From positions 186,001 through 250,000 of the forward strand of contig NZ_VOAK01000023.1 in NCBI RefSeq assembly GCF_007859075.1: 64,000 nucleotides of DNA. The letters run 5' to 3'. Shown in pieces: positions 27,799 through 37,664 of the stretch. The translations under genes and the position numbers were made by a program. Origin of the DNA: Gemmobacter aquaticus. GTDB lineage: Bacteria; Pseudomonadota; Alphaproteobacteria; Rhodobacterales; Rhodobacteraceae. The notes under the pieces were generated by a model. That model was not told the DNA's origin and made no database searches. It saw only the letters and a list, made by a program, of their open reading frames with translations. Numbering within the stretch: the stretch's first letter is position 1; every line of letters starts with the position of its first letter.

Positions 27799-29445
27799 AT
27801 GACCGCTATCGAGCGCGAGAGCATGGAGTATGACGTCGTCATCGTGGGCGGCGGGCCGGCGGGTCTGTCTGCGGCGATCCGGCTGAAGCAGCTTGATCCG
27901 GATCTGGGCGTGGTTCTTCTGGAGAAGGGGTCCGAGGTTGGCGCGCATATCCTGTCAGGCGCGGTGCTCGATACCTGCGGGCTGGATGCGCTTCTGCCCA
28001 AGTGGCGCGACATGGATGCCCCGATCAAGACCGAGGTGAAAGAAGACAACTTCTATATCCTTGGCCCCGCCGGTCAGGTGCGTATCCCGAACTGGCCGAT
28101 GCCGCCCTTCATGGACAACCACGGCAATTACATCGTCTCGATGGCCAATGTCTGCCGCTGGCTGGCCGGTGTGGCCGAGGGGCTGGGCGTCGAGATTTTC
28201 CCCGGCATGTCCTGCTCCGAGCTTGTCTACGAGGGGGACCGCGTGGTGGGCGTGGTCGCAGGCGAATTCGGCCGCGACGCAGAAACCGGCGAGCCGGGCC
28301 CGGCCTATGAACCGGGGATGGAGCTGCGCGGCAAATATGTCTTCCTCGCCGAGGGTGTGCGCGGCAGCCTGTCGAAAGAGGTCATCGCGAAATACGACCT
28401 CTCGAAAGGCCACTGCCCGCAGAAGTTCGGCATCGGCATGAAAGAGATCTGGGAGATCGACCCCGCCAAGCACCGCGAGGGCACGGTAACCCACTCGATG
28501 GGCTGGCCTTTGGGCAGCAATGCAGGCGGCGGGTCGTTCATCTACCATCTGGAGAACAATCAGGTTTATGTCGGCTTCGTGGTTCACCTGAATTACGAGA
28601 ACCCGCACCTCTACCCCTATATGGAGTTCCAGCGCTTCAAGCATCACCCGATGGTGGCCGAGCTTCTGAAGGGCGGCAAGCGCGTGGCCTATGGCGCGCG
28701 GGCGATCTCTGAGGGGGGATGGCAGTCGATGCCCAAGATGGTGGCACCCGGCGTGGCGCTTCTGGGCTGCTCGGTCGGCATGGTCAATGTGCCGCGCATC
28801 AAGGGCAACCACAACGCGATGCTCTCGGGCAAGGCCGCAGCCGAGGCCGCCTTTGCCGCAATCAAGGCCGGGCGTGAGGGCGACGAGCTGAGCGCCTATG
28901 AAGCCGAGGTGCGCGGGGGCGCAATCGGGAAAGACCTGAAGAAGGTCCGGAACGTCAAACCGCTATGGTCGCGCTTCGGCCTGGTCGCCTCGCTGATGGG
29001 GGGCGGGCTCGACATGTGGCTGAACACGATCGGCCTGACCGTCTTCGGCACGCTCAAGCATGGCAAGACCGATGCGCAGGCGACCGGGAAGGCCCGCGAC
29101 TTCAAGAAGATCGACTACCCCAAACCCGACGGAAAGCTGTCGTTCGACCGGCTGACCAACGTGTCCTTCAGCTTTACCAACCACGAGGAAAGCCAGCCCG
29201 CGCACCTCAAGCTCAAGGATGCATCCGTCCCGATCCGGGTGAACCTGCCCGAATATGACGAGCCCGCGCAGCGCTATTGCCCCGCTGGCGTCTATGAAGT
29301 CGTCGGCGAAGGCCAGGACGCCCGTTTTGTGATCAACTTCCAGAACTGCGTCCACTGCAAGACCTGCGACATCAAGGACCCCAGCCAGAACATCAACTGG
29401 ACAACCCCGCAGGGCGGCGACGGACCGAACTATCCGAACATGTGA
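27799..29445 (+). CDS. electron transfer flavoprotein-ubiquinone oxidoreductase
   Basis: The 548-residue product passes electrons from reduced ETF (fatty-acid and amino-acid oxidation) to ubiquinone at the membrane. The FAD-binding motif [13 protein letters not shown] lies at about residues 13-25. The quinone/FAD domain follows, and the C-terminal 4Fe-4S ligands are Cys494, Cys517, Cys520 and Cys523 in [15 protein letters not shown]. The ending [10 protein letters not shown] is characteristic of the family. GAAGGAAGG precedes the ATG. A hairpin at 29493-29520 follows. The gene is monocistronic. Confidence 0.96.
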   Translation: MTAIERESMEYDVVIVGGGPAGLSAAIRLKQLDPDLGVVLLEKGSEVGAHILSGAVLDTCGLDALLPKWRDMDAPIKTEVKEDNFYILGPAGQVRIPNWPMPPFMDNHGNYIVSMANVCRWLAGVAEGLGVEIFPGMSCSELVYEGDRVVGVVAGEFGRDAETGEPGPAYEPGMELRGKYVFLAEGVRGSLSKEVIAKYDLSKGHCPQKFGIGMKEIWEIDPAKHREGTVTHSMGWPLGSNAGGGSFIYHLENNQVYVGFVVHLNYENPHLYPYMEFQRFKHHPMVAELLKGGKRVAYGARAISEGGWQSMPKMVAPGVALLGCSVGMVNVPRIKGNHNAMLSGKAAAEAAFAAIKAGREGDELSAYEAEVRGGAIGKDLKKVRNVKPLWSRFGLVASLMGGGLDMWLNTIGLTVFGTLKHGKTDAQATGKARDFKKIDYPKPDGKLSFDRLTNVSFSFTNHEESQPAHLKLKDASVPIRVNLPEYDEPAQRYCPAGVYEVVGEGQDARFVINFQNCVHCKTCDIKDPSQNINWTTPQGGDGPNYPNM

Positions 29446-29492
29446 GGCTAGACGGGCATCCCCACGATAACTTCTGCGCGACTTTGCGCCGC

Positions 29493-29520
29493 TGCGGGGC
29501 ATCCGACGGGATGCCCCGCA
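29493..29520 (+). terminator. hairpin after ETF-QO
   Basis: A perfect 12-bp stem (TGCGGGGCATCC/GGATGCCCCGCA) with loop GACG lies 47 bp after the stop. Only a weak TTGCCTTGCC follows, so termination may need Rho or be partial. Confidence 0.6.
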
Positions 29521-29573
29521 TTGCCTTGCCGGGGCCCGGCCTCTAGGTTGTGCCCATTGAACCGGAGGACCGC

Positions 29574-31322
29574 ATGCGCCTGAACCTGTCTCCAATCGCC
29601 CTGGCCCTGACGATCATCGCAGGACCCGGATGGGCCGAGACGGCAGAGCAGCCGGAAACCACGCTCGCGCCACAGCCCCCGGCGCAAGAGAATGCAGGCG
29701 CCTATCTGGCGGCCCGCACCGCGCTGATGGATGGCAGCTTCCGCGATGCTGCCTACTGGTTCGAGCGTGCCCTGCGCGATGACCCCGAGAATTTCGCGCT
29801 CGTCGAGGGGATGCTGCTGTCGGCGATGAGCCTTGGCGACTATGACCGCGCGGCGCAGGCCACGGAACGCGCCGCCGAGATGGGGTTCGACAGCCAGTTC
29901 GGCACGCTTGCCCTTGCCGCGCGCGACGCAAGGGACGGCAAATTCGAGGCGATCCGCAAACGGCAGGATGCGGGCGCGAAGGTCAATCCGGTATTTGACG
30001 AGCTGGCAAAGGCCTGGGCCCTGGCCGGTCAGGGCGAGATGACGGACGCCATCGCGCAGTTCGAAGCGCTGAGCAAGCAATCGGTCGGCGGTGCGTTGGG
30101 GCTCTATCACAAGGCGCTCGCGCTGGCGGTGGTGGGCGATTTCGAAGGGGCTGAGGCCGTCTTCGCCTCGGAGCCTGCAAAGCCGCTTCGCCAGTTCCGC
30201 CGCGCGGTTATCGCCCATGCCGAGGTGCTGAGCCAGCTCGAGCGTAACGAAGATGCGCTGGCGCTTCTGACGGACGTGTTCAACCCGGGCCAGGATCTTT
30301 CGGTCGAAGCCATGAAAGCGCGGCTTCAGAACGATGAGACGCTGTCCTGGACTGTGGTGCGCACCCCGCAAGAGGGGTTTGCCGAGATCTTCTATTCGAT
30401 GATGACGGCGCTGCGCGGTGAGGCGGACCCGAACTACACGCTCCTTTATGCGCGCGCCGCAACCTACATCAATCCAGGCCATGCCGAGGCGCTGCTGACC
30501 AGTGCCTCGATGCTCGTTGATCGTGGTCAGGGACAACTCGCTGCCGAGGTCTACGCCCAAGTGCCGCCGGATGCCCCCGAGCATTACCTGGCCGAGGTGG
30601 GGCGCGCCGATACGCTCATGGCCGCAGGCAAGCCCGATGCCGCGCTTGAGGTCATGCAGACCCTGTCCAAGACCTATCCGGGGTTGCGCTCGGTGCATGT
30701 GGCCTACGGCGACATGCTGCGCAAGGAAGAGAAATGCGAAGCGGCCGCGCGCGCCTATTCGCAGGCGATCGACCTGATCAAGACGCCCATGCCGGGTGAC
30801 TGGGGGCTCTATTTCCTGCGCGGGATCTGCAATGAAAAGCTGGACAAGCACGCCGAGGCCGAGGCCGATCTGCGGCAAGCGCTGGCCTTGAAGCCGGATG
30901 AGCCGCAGGTCCTCAACTTTCTCGGCTACAGCTTTCTGGAACAGGGCCGGAATTTTGACGAGGCGCTGGACATGATCAAGCGCGCAGTCGATGCCGCACC
31001 CGACAATGGCGCCATTGTCGACAGCCTCGCCTGGGCCTATTTCCGCCTTGGTCGCTATGATGAAGCGCTGGAGCCGATGGAGCGCGCCTCGCTGATGGAA
31101 CCGGTCGAACCTGAAGTGACCGATCACCTCGGGGATGTCTACTGGGCCGTTGGCCGCAAGCTCGAGGCGCGTTTCCAATGGCGCCGCGCACTGTCCTTCA
31201 ACCCCGAGGAAGACGCTGCCGCCCGGATCCGCCGCAAGCTGGAAATCGGGCTGGACAATGTTCTGGCCGAGGAAGGCGCCCCGCCGTTGAGCCCCGTGAA
31301 TGCTGCCGCAAACGATAACTGA
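29574..31322 (+). CDS. periplasmic tetratricopeptide-repeat protein
   Basis: The 582-residue product starts [19 protein letters not shown] and has a signal peptide likely cut after Ala near residue 21. Much of the rest is TPR-like helical hairpins, most clearly in the C-terminal half ([59 protein letters not shown]). GGAGG six bases before the ATG at 29574 decides this start over an upstream GTG. Such proteins scaffold envelope complexes, but the partner is unknown. Its end overlaps ispE by 23 bp. Confidence 0.8.
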   Translation: MRLNLSPIALALTIIAGPGWAETAEQPETTLAPQPPAQENAGAYLAARTALMDGSFRDAAYWFERALRDDPENFALVEGMLLSAMSLGDYDRAAQATERAAEMGFDSQFGTLALAARDARDGKFEAIRKRQDAGAKVNPVFDELAKAWALAGQGEMTDAIAQFEALSKQSVGGALGLYHKALALAVVGDFEGAEAVFASEPAKPLRQFRRAVIAHAEVLSQLERNEDALALLTDVFNPGQDLSVEAMKARLQNDETLSWTVVRTPQEGFAEIFYSMMTALRGEADPNYTLLYARAATYINPGHAEALLTSASMLVDRGQGQLAAEVYAQVPPDAPEHYLAEVGRADTLMAAGKPDAALEVMQTLSKTYPGLRSVHVAYGDMLRKEEKCEAAARAYSQAIDLIKTPMPGDWGLYFLRGICNEKLDKHAEAEADLRQALALKPDEPQVLNFLGYSFLEQGRNFDEALDMIKRAVDAAPDNGAIVDSLAWAYFRLGRYDEALEPMERASLMEPVEPEVTDHLGDVYWAVGRKLEARFQWRRALSFNPEEDAAARIRRKLEIGLDNVLAEEGAPPLSPVNAAANDN

Positions 31323-32208
31323 ATTCGCCCACGCCAAGATCAATCTTGCGCTGCACGTCACCGGGCAACGGGATGATGGCTATCACCTGCTGGACAGTCT
31401 GGTGGTCTTTGCGGGCATCGGCGATGGTCTTCGGGCGACGCGTGCCGAGGCGTTGGGCCTGACGATCGACGGCCCCTTCGCCGCCGATGTGCCTGCGGGC
31501 GAGGACAATCTTGTGCTACGCGCCGCGCGACTGGCGGCTGGCGACATGGGTGTGGCGCTGCATCTGACAAAGCGCCTGCCCGCGGCCAGCGGTATCGGTG
31601 GCGGCTCGGCGGATGCTGCGGCGGCAATCCGCGCCGTGTTGCGCCTGCGGATGATGGCAGGGACGATCGCGCCCATGTCGGCTGAAGACAGCGCGCAAAT
31701 CGCGGCGCTTGGGGCGGATGTGCCGGTCTGTCTTGCCTCACATCCGGCCCGGATGCGCGGCATCGGCGAGCAGCTGGACTGGCTGGCCCCGCTGCCAGAG
31801 GTGCATGTGGTTCTGGCAAATCCCGGAATCGAAGTGCCCACGCCCGCCGTGTTCAGGGCGCTCGCGCAGAAGGATAACGCCCCCCTGCCCGACGCCCTGC
31901 CACAGTGGCGCAATGCTGCGGATCTGGCTGAATGGCTGAAAGATCAGCGAAACGATCTGGAGGCGCCCGCACGCCAACTGGCACCGCAAATCGGCCAGGT
32001 CATCGCGGCCCTGAGCGGACTGCCGAATGCGTTGTTTGCCCGTATGTCGGGCTCAGGTGCGACCTGCTTTGCGCTTTTTGCCAAAGAGGATTACGCGCTT
32101 GACGCGGCCGAGGCTCTTCGGGCCGACCATCCGGACTGGTGGGTTGCGGCCGGGATGGTCTACCCCGGTCGCGCCGATATGGCTCAGTTGATCCGGGCGA
32201 CGACGTAG
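31300..32208 (+). CDS. ispE: 4-diphosphocytidyl-2-C-methyl-D-erythritol kinase
   Basis: The 302-residue product is a GHMP kinase that phosphorylates CDP-methylerythritol in the non-mevalonate isoprenoid pathway. The N-terminal [22 protein letters not shown] motif region and the glycine-rich ATP loop [17 protein letters not shown] (about 93-109) are intact, as is the C-terminal [12 protein letters not shown] motif. It starts inside the TPR gene and its 3' end overlaps the convergent polyprenyl synthase gene by 25 bp. Both act in isoprenoid supply. Confidence 0.93.
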   Translation: MLPQTITEFAHAKINLALHVTGQRDDGYHLLDSLVVFAGIGDGLRATRAEALGLTIDGPFAADVPAGEDNLVLRAARLAAGDMGVALHLTKRLPAASGIGGGSADAAAAIRAVLRLRMMAGTIAPMSAEDSAQIAALGADVPVCLASHPARMRGIGEQLDWLAPLPEVHVVLANPGIEVPTPAVFRALAQKDNAPLPDALPQWRNAADLAEWLKDQRNDLEAPARQLAPQIGQVIAALSGLPNALFARMSGSGATCFALFAKEDYALDAAEALRADHPDWWVAAGMVYPGRADMAQLIRATT

Positions 32209-33185
32209 GCGGCCAGATCTGACAGCATGCCCCGGATTGGGTGATCGGGCAGTTGCGCGATGGCTGCACGGGCACGGTCAGCCCATGCAAGCGCATCGGC
32301 CCGTGCGGCCTCCATCGCGCCATGTCGCGCCATGATCGCCAGCGCCTGATCCAGATCGCCATCCTCTTGCCGGCCGCGCGCGATGGTGCGGTCCCAGAAC
32401 GCCCGCTCCTCCGCGCTGGCCTGCGCAATGGCCTTGATCACCGGCAAGGTCAGCTTGCGTTCGCGGAAGTCGTCGCCCACGTTCTTGCCGATTGCGGCGG
32501 TTGAGCCACCATAATCGAGCAGATCATCCGCAATCTGGAACGCAATGCCAAGCGCATCGCCATAGGTATAGAGCGCCTCAACCTGTGCCACCTCGGCCCC
32601 GGCGATGACGCCCCCGACCTCGGTCGCGGCCGAGAAAAGCGCGGCCGTCTTTCCACGCACGACCTGCAGGTAAATGGCTTCCGTCGTCGCCAGATCCTGC
32701 GCCGCCGTCAGTTGCAGCACCTCGCCTTCGGCAATCGTGGCCGAAGCATTAGACAGGATCTCCATCACCCGCAGCGAGCGGGTCTCGGTCATCAACTGAA
32801 AGCTGCGGGCAAAGAGATAGTCACCAACCAGCACCGAGGACTTGTTGTCCCACAGCAGGTTCGCGGTGGGACGCCCCCGCCGTTGGCGGCTTTCATCCAC
32901 CACATCGTCATGCAGCAGCGTCGCGGTGTGGATGAACTCGACCGTGGCCGCCAGATGGATGTGATAGGGCCCGTCATAGCCGCAAAGTCGTGCCGCCGCG
33001 AGTGTCAGCAGAGGCCGAAGCCGCTTGCCCCCGGCCTCGACCAGATGTGCCGTCACCTGCGGGATGCGTGGCGCATGTTCCGAGGCCATACGCTCACGGA
33101 TCATCAGATTGACCGCCTCCATATCGGCGGCCAGCCATGCGCTCAGCCGATCGTGCGGTTTTTGCGCTGCCTCATCCAACCCCAT
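32184..33185 (-). CDS. ispB: all-trans polyprenyl (octa/decaprenyl) diphosphate synthase
   Basis: The 333-residue product condenses isopentenyl diphosphate units to make the ubiquinone side chain. The first aspartate-rich motif DDVVD is at 93-97, preceded by GGKRLRP (52-58); the second, DDLLD, is at 220-224 in [12 protein letters not shown]. The ATG at 33185 follows a GGGGGG run, preferred over an upstream TTG. Chain length is not readable; ubiquinone-10 is usual in this group. The DUF2007 gene is divergent. Confidence 0.9.
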   Translation of the reverse strand: MGLDEAAQKPHDRLSAWLAADMEAVNLMIRERMASEHAPRIPQVTAHLVEAGGKRLRPLLTLAAARLCGYDGPYHIHLAATVEFIHTATLLHDDVVDESRQRRGRPTANLLWDNKSSVLVGDYLFARSFQLMTETRSLRVMEILSNASATIAEGEVLQLTAAQDLATTEAIYLQVVRGKTAALFSAATEVGGVIAGAEVAQVEALYTYGDALGIAFQIADDLLDYGGSTAAIGKNVGDDFRERKLTLPVIKAIAQASAEERAFWDRTIARGRQEDGDLDQALAIMARHGAMEAARADALAWADRARAAIAQLPDHPIRGMLSDLAAYVVARIN

Positions 33186-33241
33186 GTGCCCCCCAGCCTG
33201 CGGTCTCGACAATCGCTGCGATTGCCGACATGTGTTTTCAT

Positions 33242-33457
33242 ATGAAGGAAATCCTGCGCAGCACGGACCCGACGGTCATCGCCTTTGCCACGGCCCTTCT
33301 TGAGGGCGAGGGTATAACGGTGTTTCGGCTGGACGTCCACATGAGCATCCTCGACGGCTGCCTTGGAATCTTGCCGCAGCGGCTTATGGTTGCAGACCGT
33401 GACGGTTTTATCGCCTCGGCGGTGCTGCGCGACAATGGAATAGATCCGGGGCGCTGA
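33242..33457 (+). CDS. DUF2007 domain protein
   Basis: The 71-residue product MKEILRSTDPTVIAFATALL matches the DUF2007 ('putative signal transducing protein') pattern: an alpha/beta unit beginning with a lysine/leucine-rich strand, then a helix, ending ADRDGFIASAVLRDNG. The biochemical role is unknown. Its TGA overlaps the next ATG by one base, coupling it to the methyltransferase. Confidence 0.75.
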   Translation: MKEILRSTDPTVIAFATALLEGEGITVFRLDVHMSILDGCLGILPQRLMVADRDGFIASAVLRDNGIDPGR

Positions 33458-34215
33458 TGTTTGCCGACGACCAGTTGACCGATGACAAGTTCCTCTGCGG
33501 GCGTCTGCGCCTGTGGCAACCCGCACGCGGATATCGTGCGGCGACGGATCCGGTTTTGCTGGCTGCGGCCTGCCCGGCTGAACCGGGCGAGTCGGTCCTT
33601 GATCTGGGCTGCGGTGCGGGGGCCGCTGCCCTTTGCCTTGGTGCACGGGTGCAGGATCTGGGCCTGACCGGTCTGGAGTTGCAACCGGGCTATGCCGAAC
33701 TTGCCCGCCGGAATGGCGAACGCAACGGCATCAGCTTCACCGTTGTCGCCGGTGACCTGCGTCATATGCCGACCGAGCTGCGCCGCGATTTCGACCATGT
33801 GATTTGCAACCCGCCCTACTATCCGGCCGGAGGAACCCCCTCGCCCATCTCCGCGCGCGCCACGGCGATGCAGGTTGATGATGTCCCACTGGCCGATTGG
33901 ATGGCTGTCGCGGCGCGTCGGCTACGTCCCGGCGGGTGGCTTACGATGATTACCGGGGCCGATGCGTTACCGGCGCTTCTGGGCGGACTGGGCAAGCTTG
34001 GCTCAGCCTCGGTACTGCCACTATCGGCGCGCGAAGGACGGGAGGCCAAGCGGGTGATTCTCCGCGCGCGCAAGGGTGGGCGCGCCCGATTCCGCCTTCT
34101 GGCCCCCTTTGTCATCCATCAAGGCGCGGAACATTCGGGCGACCGTGAGGATTACACGCCAGAGGCGAACCGGATTCTGCGAGACGGTGGCGACCTTTCC
34201 GCGCAGTTCGGCTGA
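33457..34215 (+). CDS. TrmN6-like tRNA1(Val) adenine N6-methyltransferase family protein
   Basis: The 252-residue SAM-dependent methyltransferase has motif I LDLGCGAG (48-55) and the N6-amino-methyltransferase motif NPPYY (118-122). It opens with FLCGRLRLWQPARGYRAATD, typical of the YfiC/TrmN6 group, which methylates A37 of tRNA1(Val) in E. coli. Substrate here is inferred from family. It is translationally coupled to the DUF2007 gene. Confidence 0.8.
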   Translation: MFADDQLTDDKFLCGRLRLWQPARGYRAATDPVLLAAACPAEPGESVLDLGCGAGAAALCLGARVQDLGLTGLELQPGYAELARRNGERNGISFTVVAGDLRHMPTELRRDFDHVICNPPYYPAGGTPSPISARATAMQVDDVPLADWMAVAARRLRPGGWLTMITGADALPALLGGLGKLGSASVLPLSAREGREAKRVILRARKGGRARFRLLAPFVIHQGAEHSGDREDYTPEANRILRDGGDLSAQFG

Positions 34216-34314
34216 ATGCTGCGCATTTGCCGCGCTGCAGCGGTGACATTTTGATGACAGCCACGCGAATCCGTGCTGCAATCCTCTTACCCGAACGGAT
34301 CAAAGGAGGTTTGC

Positions 34315-34482
34315 ATGACTGTCGCTTCGCATATCGCCGAGCTGAAGAAGAAGCACGAACACCTCTCTGAAATGGTAGAACGGGCGCAGCGGGCGCCGGG
34401 CACCAGCGATCAAGAGATTGCCGCCATGAAGAAACAGAAGCTGAAAATCAAGGAAGAGATCACCCGACTTACTCACGCCTGA
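34315..34482 (+). CDS. YdcH-like DUF465 protein
   Basis: The 55-residue product MTVASHIAELKKKHEHLSEM is a short helical-hairpin protein of the DUF465/YdcH family, rich in Lys and Glu (KKQKLKIKEEITRL). AAAGGAGG seven bases before the ATG is a strong ribosome-binding site. Function is unknown. Its last bases overlap the convergent transporter gene by 10 bp, with both stop codons inside a small palindrome. Confidence 0.8.
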   Translation: MTVASHIAELKKKHEHLSEMVERAQRAPGTSDQEIAAMKKQKLKIKEEITRLTHA

Positions 34483-35339
34483 GTTCGTTTGGCGCTGGCC
34501 CGTGCGGCCAGCGCAGCCCCTCCGGCGACAAGGATCGCCGCGACAAGCAGTGTCAGCGATGGGGGCGCGATCCCGGCAGCCACAAGCGCCAGCGTGGAAA
34601 GGAGCGGTGCAGCATAAGAGGCGACCCCCAGCATCTGGATGTCGCCTTTTTTCATGCCGATGTCCCAGGTAAAGAACGCAATGCCCACAGGCCCGATGCC
34701 GAGCGACAGGGTTGCGGCCCAGCCTAGGGCCGTTTCGGGCCAACGGGTTTCCTCAAGCGCCAGATGCGCGAGAAGGGAAAGCGCGGCGGTCGCAAGGCAG
34801 TAGACCGTGACCGCTACGGTTGGCACCTGCCCCAGAAAGCGCGAGGCGACCGAATAGACCGCCCAGGTGACCGCGCACCCAAATGCGAGGATCAGGCCAA
34901 GAATGTTCGTCTCGCCCCCCTCGCGCCCCAGGACGATGACCGCAGCACCAGCAAAGGCGATCAGTGCACCGACAATATGGGCCCGCTGCAAGCGTTCACC
35001 CGGCAGCAAGCCCGAGAGCAAGACGATGAAGAGCGGCCAGAGATAGGCGATCAGCCCGGTCTCGGCCGCAGGCGCTAGGCGGAAGGCTGTGAAGTAGAGA
35101 AAGTGATAGCCGAAAAGCCCCACGGTCCCGAACAGGTAGACCTTGGGCGAAACACGGGCCAATGCCGCCGCTTGACCGGTCGCCAAGGTCCAGACCAGAC
35201 CGATTCCGCCGCCGATCGCAAAGCAGATCGCATTCAGAAGGAACGGGGGAACCGGCGCCGACCCGATGGTGAACAGCGCAAGCAGCGCCCAAAGCAGGAT
35301 GGCGGTGAAACCGGTGAATGTAGCGCGGCGGCGAGTCAT
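34473..35339 (-). CDS. EamA/DMT-family exporter
   Basis: The 288-residue product has about ten membrane helices in two EamA repeats: the first ends FVLLSGLLPGERLQ-like and the second contains YAAPLLSTLALVAAG. The pattern GYHFLYFTAFRLAPAAETGL with YLWPLF resembles the YddG-type aromatic amino-acid exporters, but that substrate is only a suggestion. AGAGAGG precedes the ATG at 35339. It is unrelated in sequence detail to the EamA protein at 8539-9426. Confidence 0.82.
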   Translation of the reverse strand: MTRRRATFTGFTAILLWALLALFTIGSAPVPPFLLNAICFAIGGGIGLVWTLATGQAAALARVSPKVYLFGTVGLFGYHFLYFTAFRLAPAAETGLIAYLWPLFIVLLSGLLPGERLQRAHIVGALIAFAGAAVIVLGREGGETNILGLILAFGCAVTWAVYSVASRFLGQVPTVAVTVYCLATAALSLLAHLALEETRWPETALGWAATLSLGIGPVGIAFFTWDIGMKKGDIQMLGVASYAAPLLSTLALVAAGIAPPSLTLLVAAILVAGGAALAARASAKRTQA

Positions 35340-35392
35340 GGGGCCTCTCTTTCGCTCCTGAACCTGCCGGTGCCTGCGCCCCCCTGCAAGCA

Positions 35393-35418
35393 GAAAGGCC
35401 CGCGTTTGCGGGCCTTTC
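35393..35418 (-). terminator. terminator of phaB
   Basis: An 11-bp stem (GAAAGGCCCGC/GCGGGCCTTTC) with loop GTTT lies 20 bp after phaB. On the minus strand the 3' arm ends CCTTTC, with the T-tract inside the stem, as in many compact intrinsic terminators. Confidence 0.75.
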
Positions 35419-35437
35419 GCTGAACTGGCGCCAAGGA

Positions 35438-36163
35438 TCAGACGAAGAACTGGCCGCCGTTCGCGCTGATCGTCGATCCCGTCACGAAACCTGCGTCGTC
35501 CGAGGCAAGGAAGACCACGCAGCGCGCGATTTCCTCGGGCTCGCCAAGACGTCCGACGGGGATCTGCGGGATGATGCGCTCGGCAAGAACCTTTTCGTCG
35601 ATCGCCTTCACCATCTCGGTTGCGATATAGCCAGGGCAGATCGCGTTGACGGTGATGCCCGCACGTGCGCCTTCTTGGGCCAGCGCCTTGGTAAAGCCCA
35701 GATCGCCCGCCTTTGCCGCCGAATAGTTGGCCTGACCTGCCTGTCCCTTTTGGCCGTTGATCGACGAGATGTTGATGATGCGACCAAACTTGCGGTCACG
35801 CATTCCAGACCAGAGCGGATGGGTCATATTGAAGACGCCGGTCAGGTTGGTGTCGATCACTTCTTTCCACTGCTGCGGTGTCATCTTGTGGAACATCGCA
35901 TCCCGCGTGATGCCGGCGTTGTTCACCAGCACCGAGACCGGACCCAGATCAGCCTCGACTTTTGCGATCCCCGCCGCGCAGGCGTCATAATCCGCGACCG
36001 ACCATTTGTAGGTAGGAATGCCTGTCTCTTTCGTGAAGGCAGCGGCAGCTTCGTCGTTGCCGGCATAGTTCGCGGCAACCTTGTAGCCCGCATTCTTCAG
36101 CGCAACCGAAATTGCCGCACCAATGCCGCGCGAACCGCCTGTGACCAGAGCAACTTTAGACAT
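35438..36163 (-). CDS. phaB: acetoacetyl-CoA reductase
   Basis: The 241-residue short-chain dehydrogenase reduces acetoacetyl-CoA to (R)-3-hydroxybutyryl-CoA with NADPH for polyhydroxybutyrate. It shows the cofactor motif TGGSRGIG (8-15), NNAG (81-84), and the catalytic Ser134, Tyr147 and Lys151 within NISSINGQKG and ANYSAAKAG. AGGAGG lies just before the ATG at 36163. It follows phaA but a terminator lies between, so it has its own promoter region containing a palindrome (36250-36270). Confidence 0.94.
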   Translation of the reverse strand: MSKVALVTGGSRGIGAAISVALKNAGYKVAANYAGNDEAAAAFTKETGIPTYKWSVADYDACAAGIAKVEADLGPVSVLVNNAGITRDAMFHKMTPQQWKEVIDTNLTGVFNMTHPLWSGMRDRKFGRIINISSINGQKGQAGQANYSAAKAGDLGFTKALAQEGARAGITVNAICPGYIATEMVKAIDEKVLAERIIPQIPVGRLGEPEEIARCVVFLASDDAGFVTGSTISANGGQFFV

Positions 36164-36249
36164 GATTCCTCCTGAAACGTCTTGATGCAATCTTGCTATC
36201 GGAGGAATGACATCACCGCAACAATCTTGCGAAATTTTTTTTGCAATCG

Positions 36250-36270
36250 CAGCATTGTTGCGCAATGCTG
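36250..36270. promoter_or_regulatory. palindrome upstream of phaB, candidate PhaR-type operator
   Basis: Perfect 8-bp arms CAGCATTG and CAATGCTG are separated by TTGCG, 87 bp before phaB. The whole stretch from about 36210 is rich in TTGC/GCAA half-sites. PhaR repressors of PHB granule genes in Paracoccus and Rhodobacter are reported to bind TGC-rich palindromes, so this is a reasonable candidate; the assignment is inference. Confidence 0.45.
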
Positions 36271-36293
36271 ATACAGTACCCCAGTACAGTAAG

Positions 36294-36324
36294 AAAAAGG
36301 GGCGCGACCAGAGTGGCGCGCCCC
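36294..36324 (-). terminator. terminator of phaA
   Basis: Arms GGGGCGCG and CGCGCCCC (with a smaller CCA/TGG inner stem) are followed on the minus strand by TTTTTC. It lies 28 bp after phaA and separates it from phaB. Confidence 0.8.
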
Positions 36325-36352
36325 TCACAGTTTTACAACTGTTGATTGCCGG

Positions 36353-37528
36353 TCAGACGCCTTCGACGCACATCGCGACGCCCATGCCGCCGCCGATGCA
36401 GAGCGTGGCCAGACCCTTCTTCGCGCCAGAGCGGTTCATCTCGAACAGAAGCGTGTTCAAGATGCGGCAGCCCGAGGCACCGATCGGGTGGCCGATCGCG
36501 ATGGCCCCCCCGTTCACGTTCACGCGTGAGGTATCCCAGCCCATGTCCTTGTTGACGGCGCAGGCCTGCGCGGCGAAGGCTTCGTTCGCCTCGATCAGGT
36601 CCAGATCGCTCGCCTTCCAGCCGGCTTTCTCCAGCGCCTTGCGGCTCGCATAAATCGGGCCCACACCCATGACCGCCGGGTCGAGACCAGCCGTCGCGTA
36701 CGAGGCGATGCGTGCAAGCGGCTTCAGCCCGCGGCGTGCGGCCTCGGCCTCGGTCATCAGCATCACGGCCGCTGCGCCATCGTTCAGGCCCGAGGCGTTT
36801 CCGGCGGTCACCGATCCATCCTTGACGAATGCGGGCTTCAGTTTCTGCATGCCCTCCAGCGTGGCGCCATGACGGATGTACTCGTCGGCATCAACGACAA
36901 TATCGCCCTTGCGCGTCTTGATCACGAAGGGGACGATCTCATCCTTGAACTTGCCGGCCTTCTGGGCGGCCTCGGCCTTGTTCTGACTGGCGAGCGCAAA
37001 TTCGTCCTGCTGATCACGGCTGATCTGCCACTGGTTGGCGACGTTTTCGGCGGTCTGGCCCATGTGGTAGCCGTTGAAGGCGTCCCAAAGACCGTCCTTG
37101 ATCATCGAATCGATGAATTTCATATCGCCCATCTTGTGGCCCGCGCGCAGGTGGGCGACGTGGGGCGAGAGCGACATGTTTTCCTGGCCGCCCGCAATGA
37201 CGATGGCGGCATCACCCAGTTGCACGTGCTGCGCGCCAAGTGCGACCGCACGCAGACCCGAACCACAGACCTGGTTGATGCCCCAGGCCGAGCTTTCCTT
37301 GGGCAGACCGGCAAGGATATGCGCCTGGCGGGCGGCGTTCTGCCCCTGCCCCGCCGTCAGCACCTGACCGAGGATCGTCTCGGACACCTCGGCCTTGTCG
37401 ACTCCCGCACGCGCGACGACAGCTTCGATCACTGCGGCGCCCATTTCATGGGCCGGTGTCGCGGCAAATGCGCCGTTGAAACTGCCGACGGCCGTGCGGG
37501 CGGCGGATACGATAACGACATTGGTCAT
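36353..37528 (-). CDS. phaA: acetyl-CoA C-acetyltransferase (beta-ketothiolase)
   Basis: The 391-residue thiolase condenses two acetyl-CoA to acetoacetyl-CoA, the first step to polyhydroxybutyrate. The nucleophilic Cys88 is in NQVCGSGLR, and His347 and Cys377 lie in GHPIGASG and LCIGGGMG. The ATG at 37528 aligns with thiolase starts; the upstream open frame is not homologous. It is followed by a terminator and then phaB, so the two are adjacent but not a simple bicistron. Confidence 0.95.
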   Translation of the reverse strand: MTNVVIVSAARTAVGSFNGAFAATPAHEMGAAVIEAVVARAGVDKAEVSETILGQVLTAGQGQNAARQAHILAGLPKESSAWGINQVCGSGLRAVALGAQHVQLGDAAIVIAGGQENMSLSPHVAHLRAGHKMGDMKFIDSMIKDGLWDAFNGYHMGQTAENVANQWQISRDQQDEFALASQNKAEAAQKAGKFKDEIVPFVIKTRKGDIVVDADEYIRHGATLEGMQKLKPAFVKDGSVTAGNASGLNDGAAAVMLMTEAEAARRGLKPLARIASYATAGLDPAVMGVGPIYASRKALEKAGWKASDLDLIEANEAFAAQACAVNKDMGWDTSRVNVNGGAIAIGHPIGASGCRILNTLLFEMNRSGAKKGLATLCIGGGMGVAMCVEGV

Positions 37529-37664
37529 GGCTGGTCCTCTCTCTTGACAGGTGCGACAGAGACCTCCCTCCGCCGCCTTGACGAAAGGCGTAGGATGGAA
37601 CGCAGCGTCACGCAAGAAAATTGCTTGCGACACATCGCCCGCGATACGGATCGCCGCACTGCCC

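Noticed and set aside
37529-37664. Possible small gene between phaA and the EAL gene
   Set aside because: The 136-bp gap has no frame with a start signal; it is likely only the phaA promoter region and EAL 3' end.
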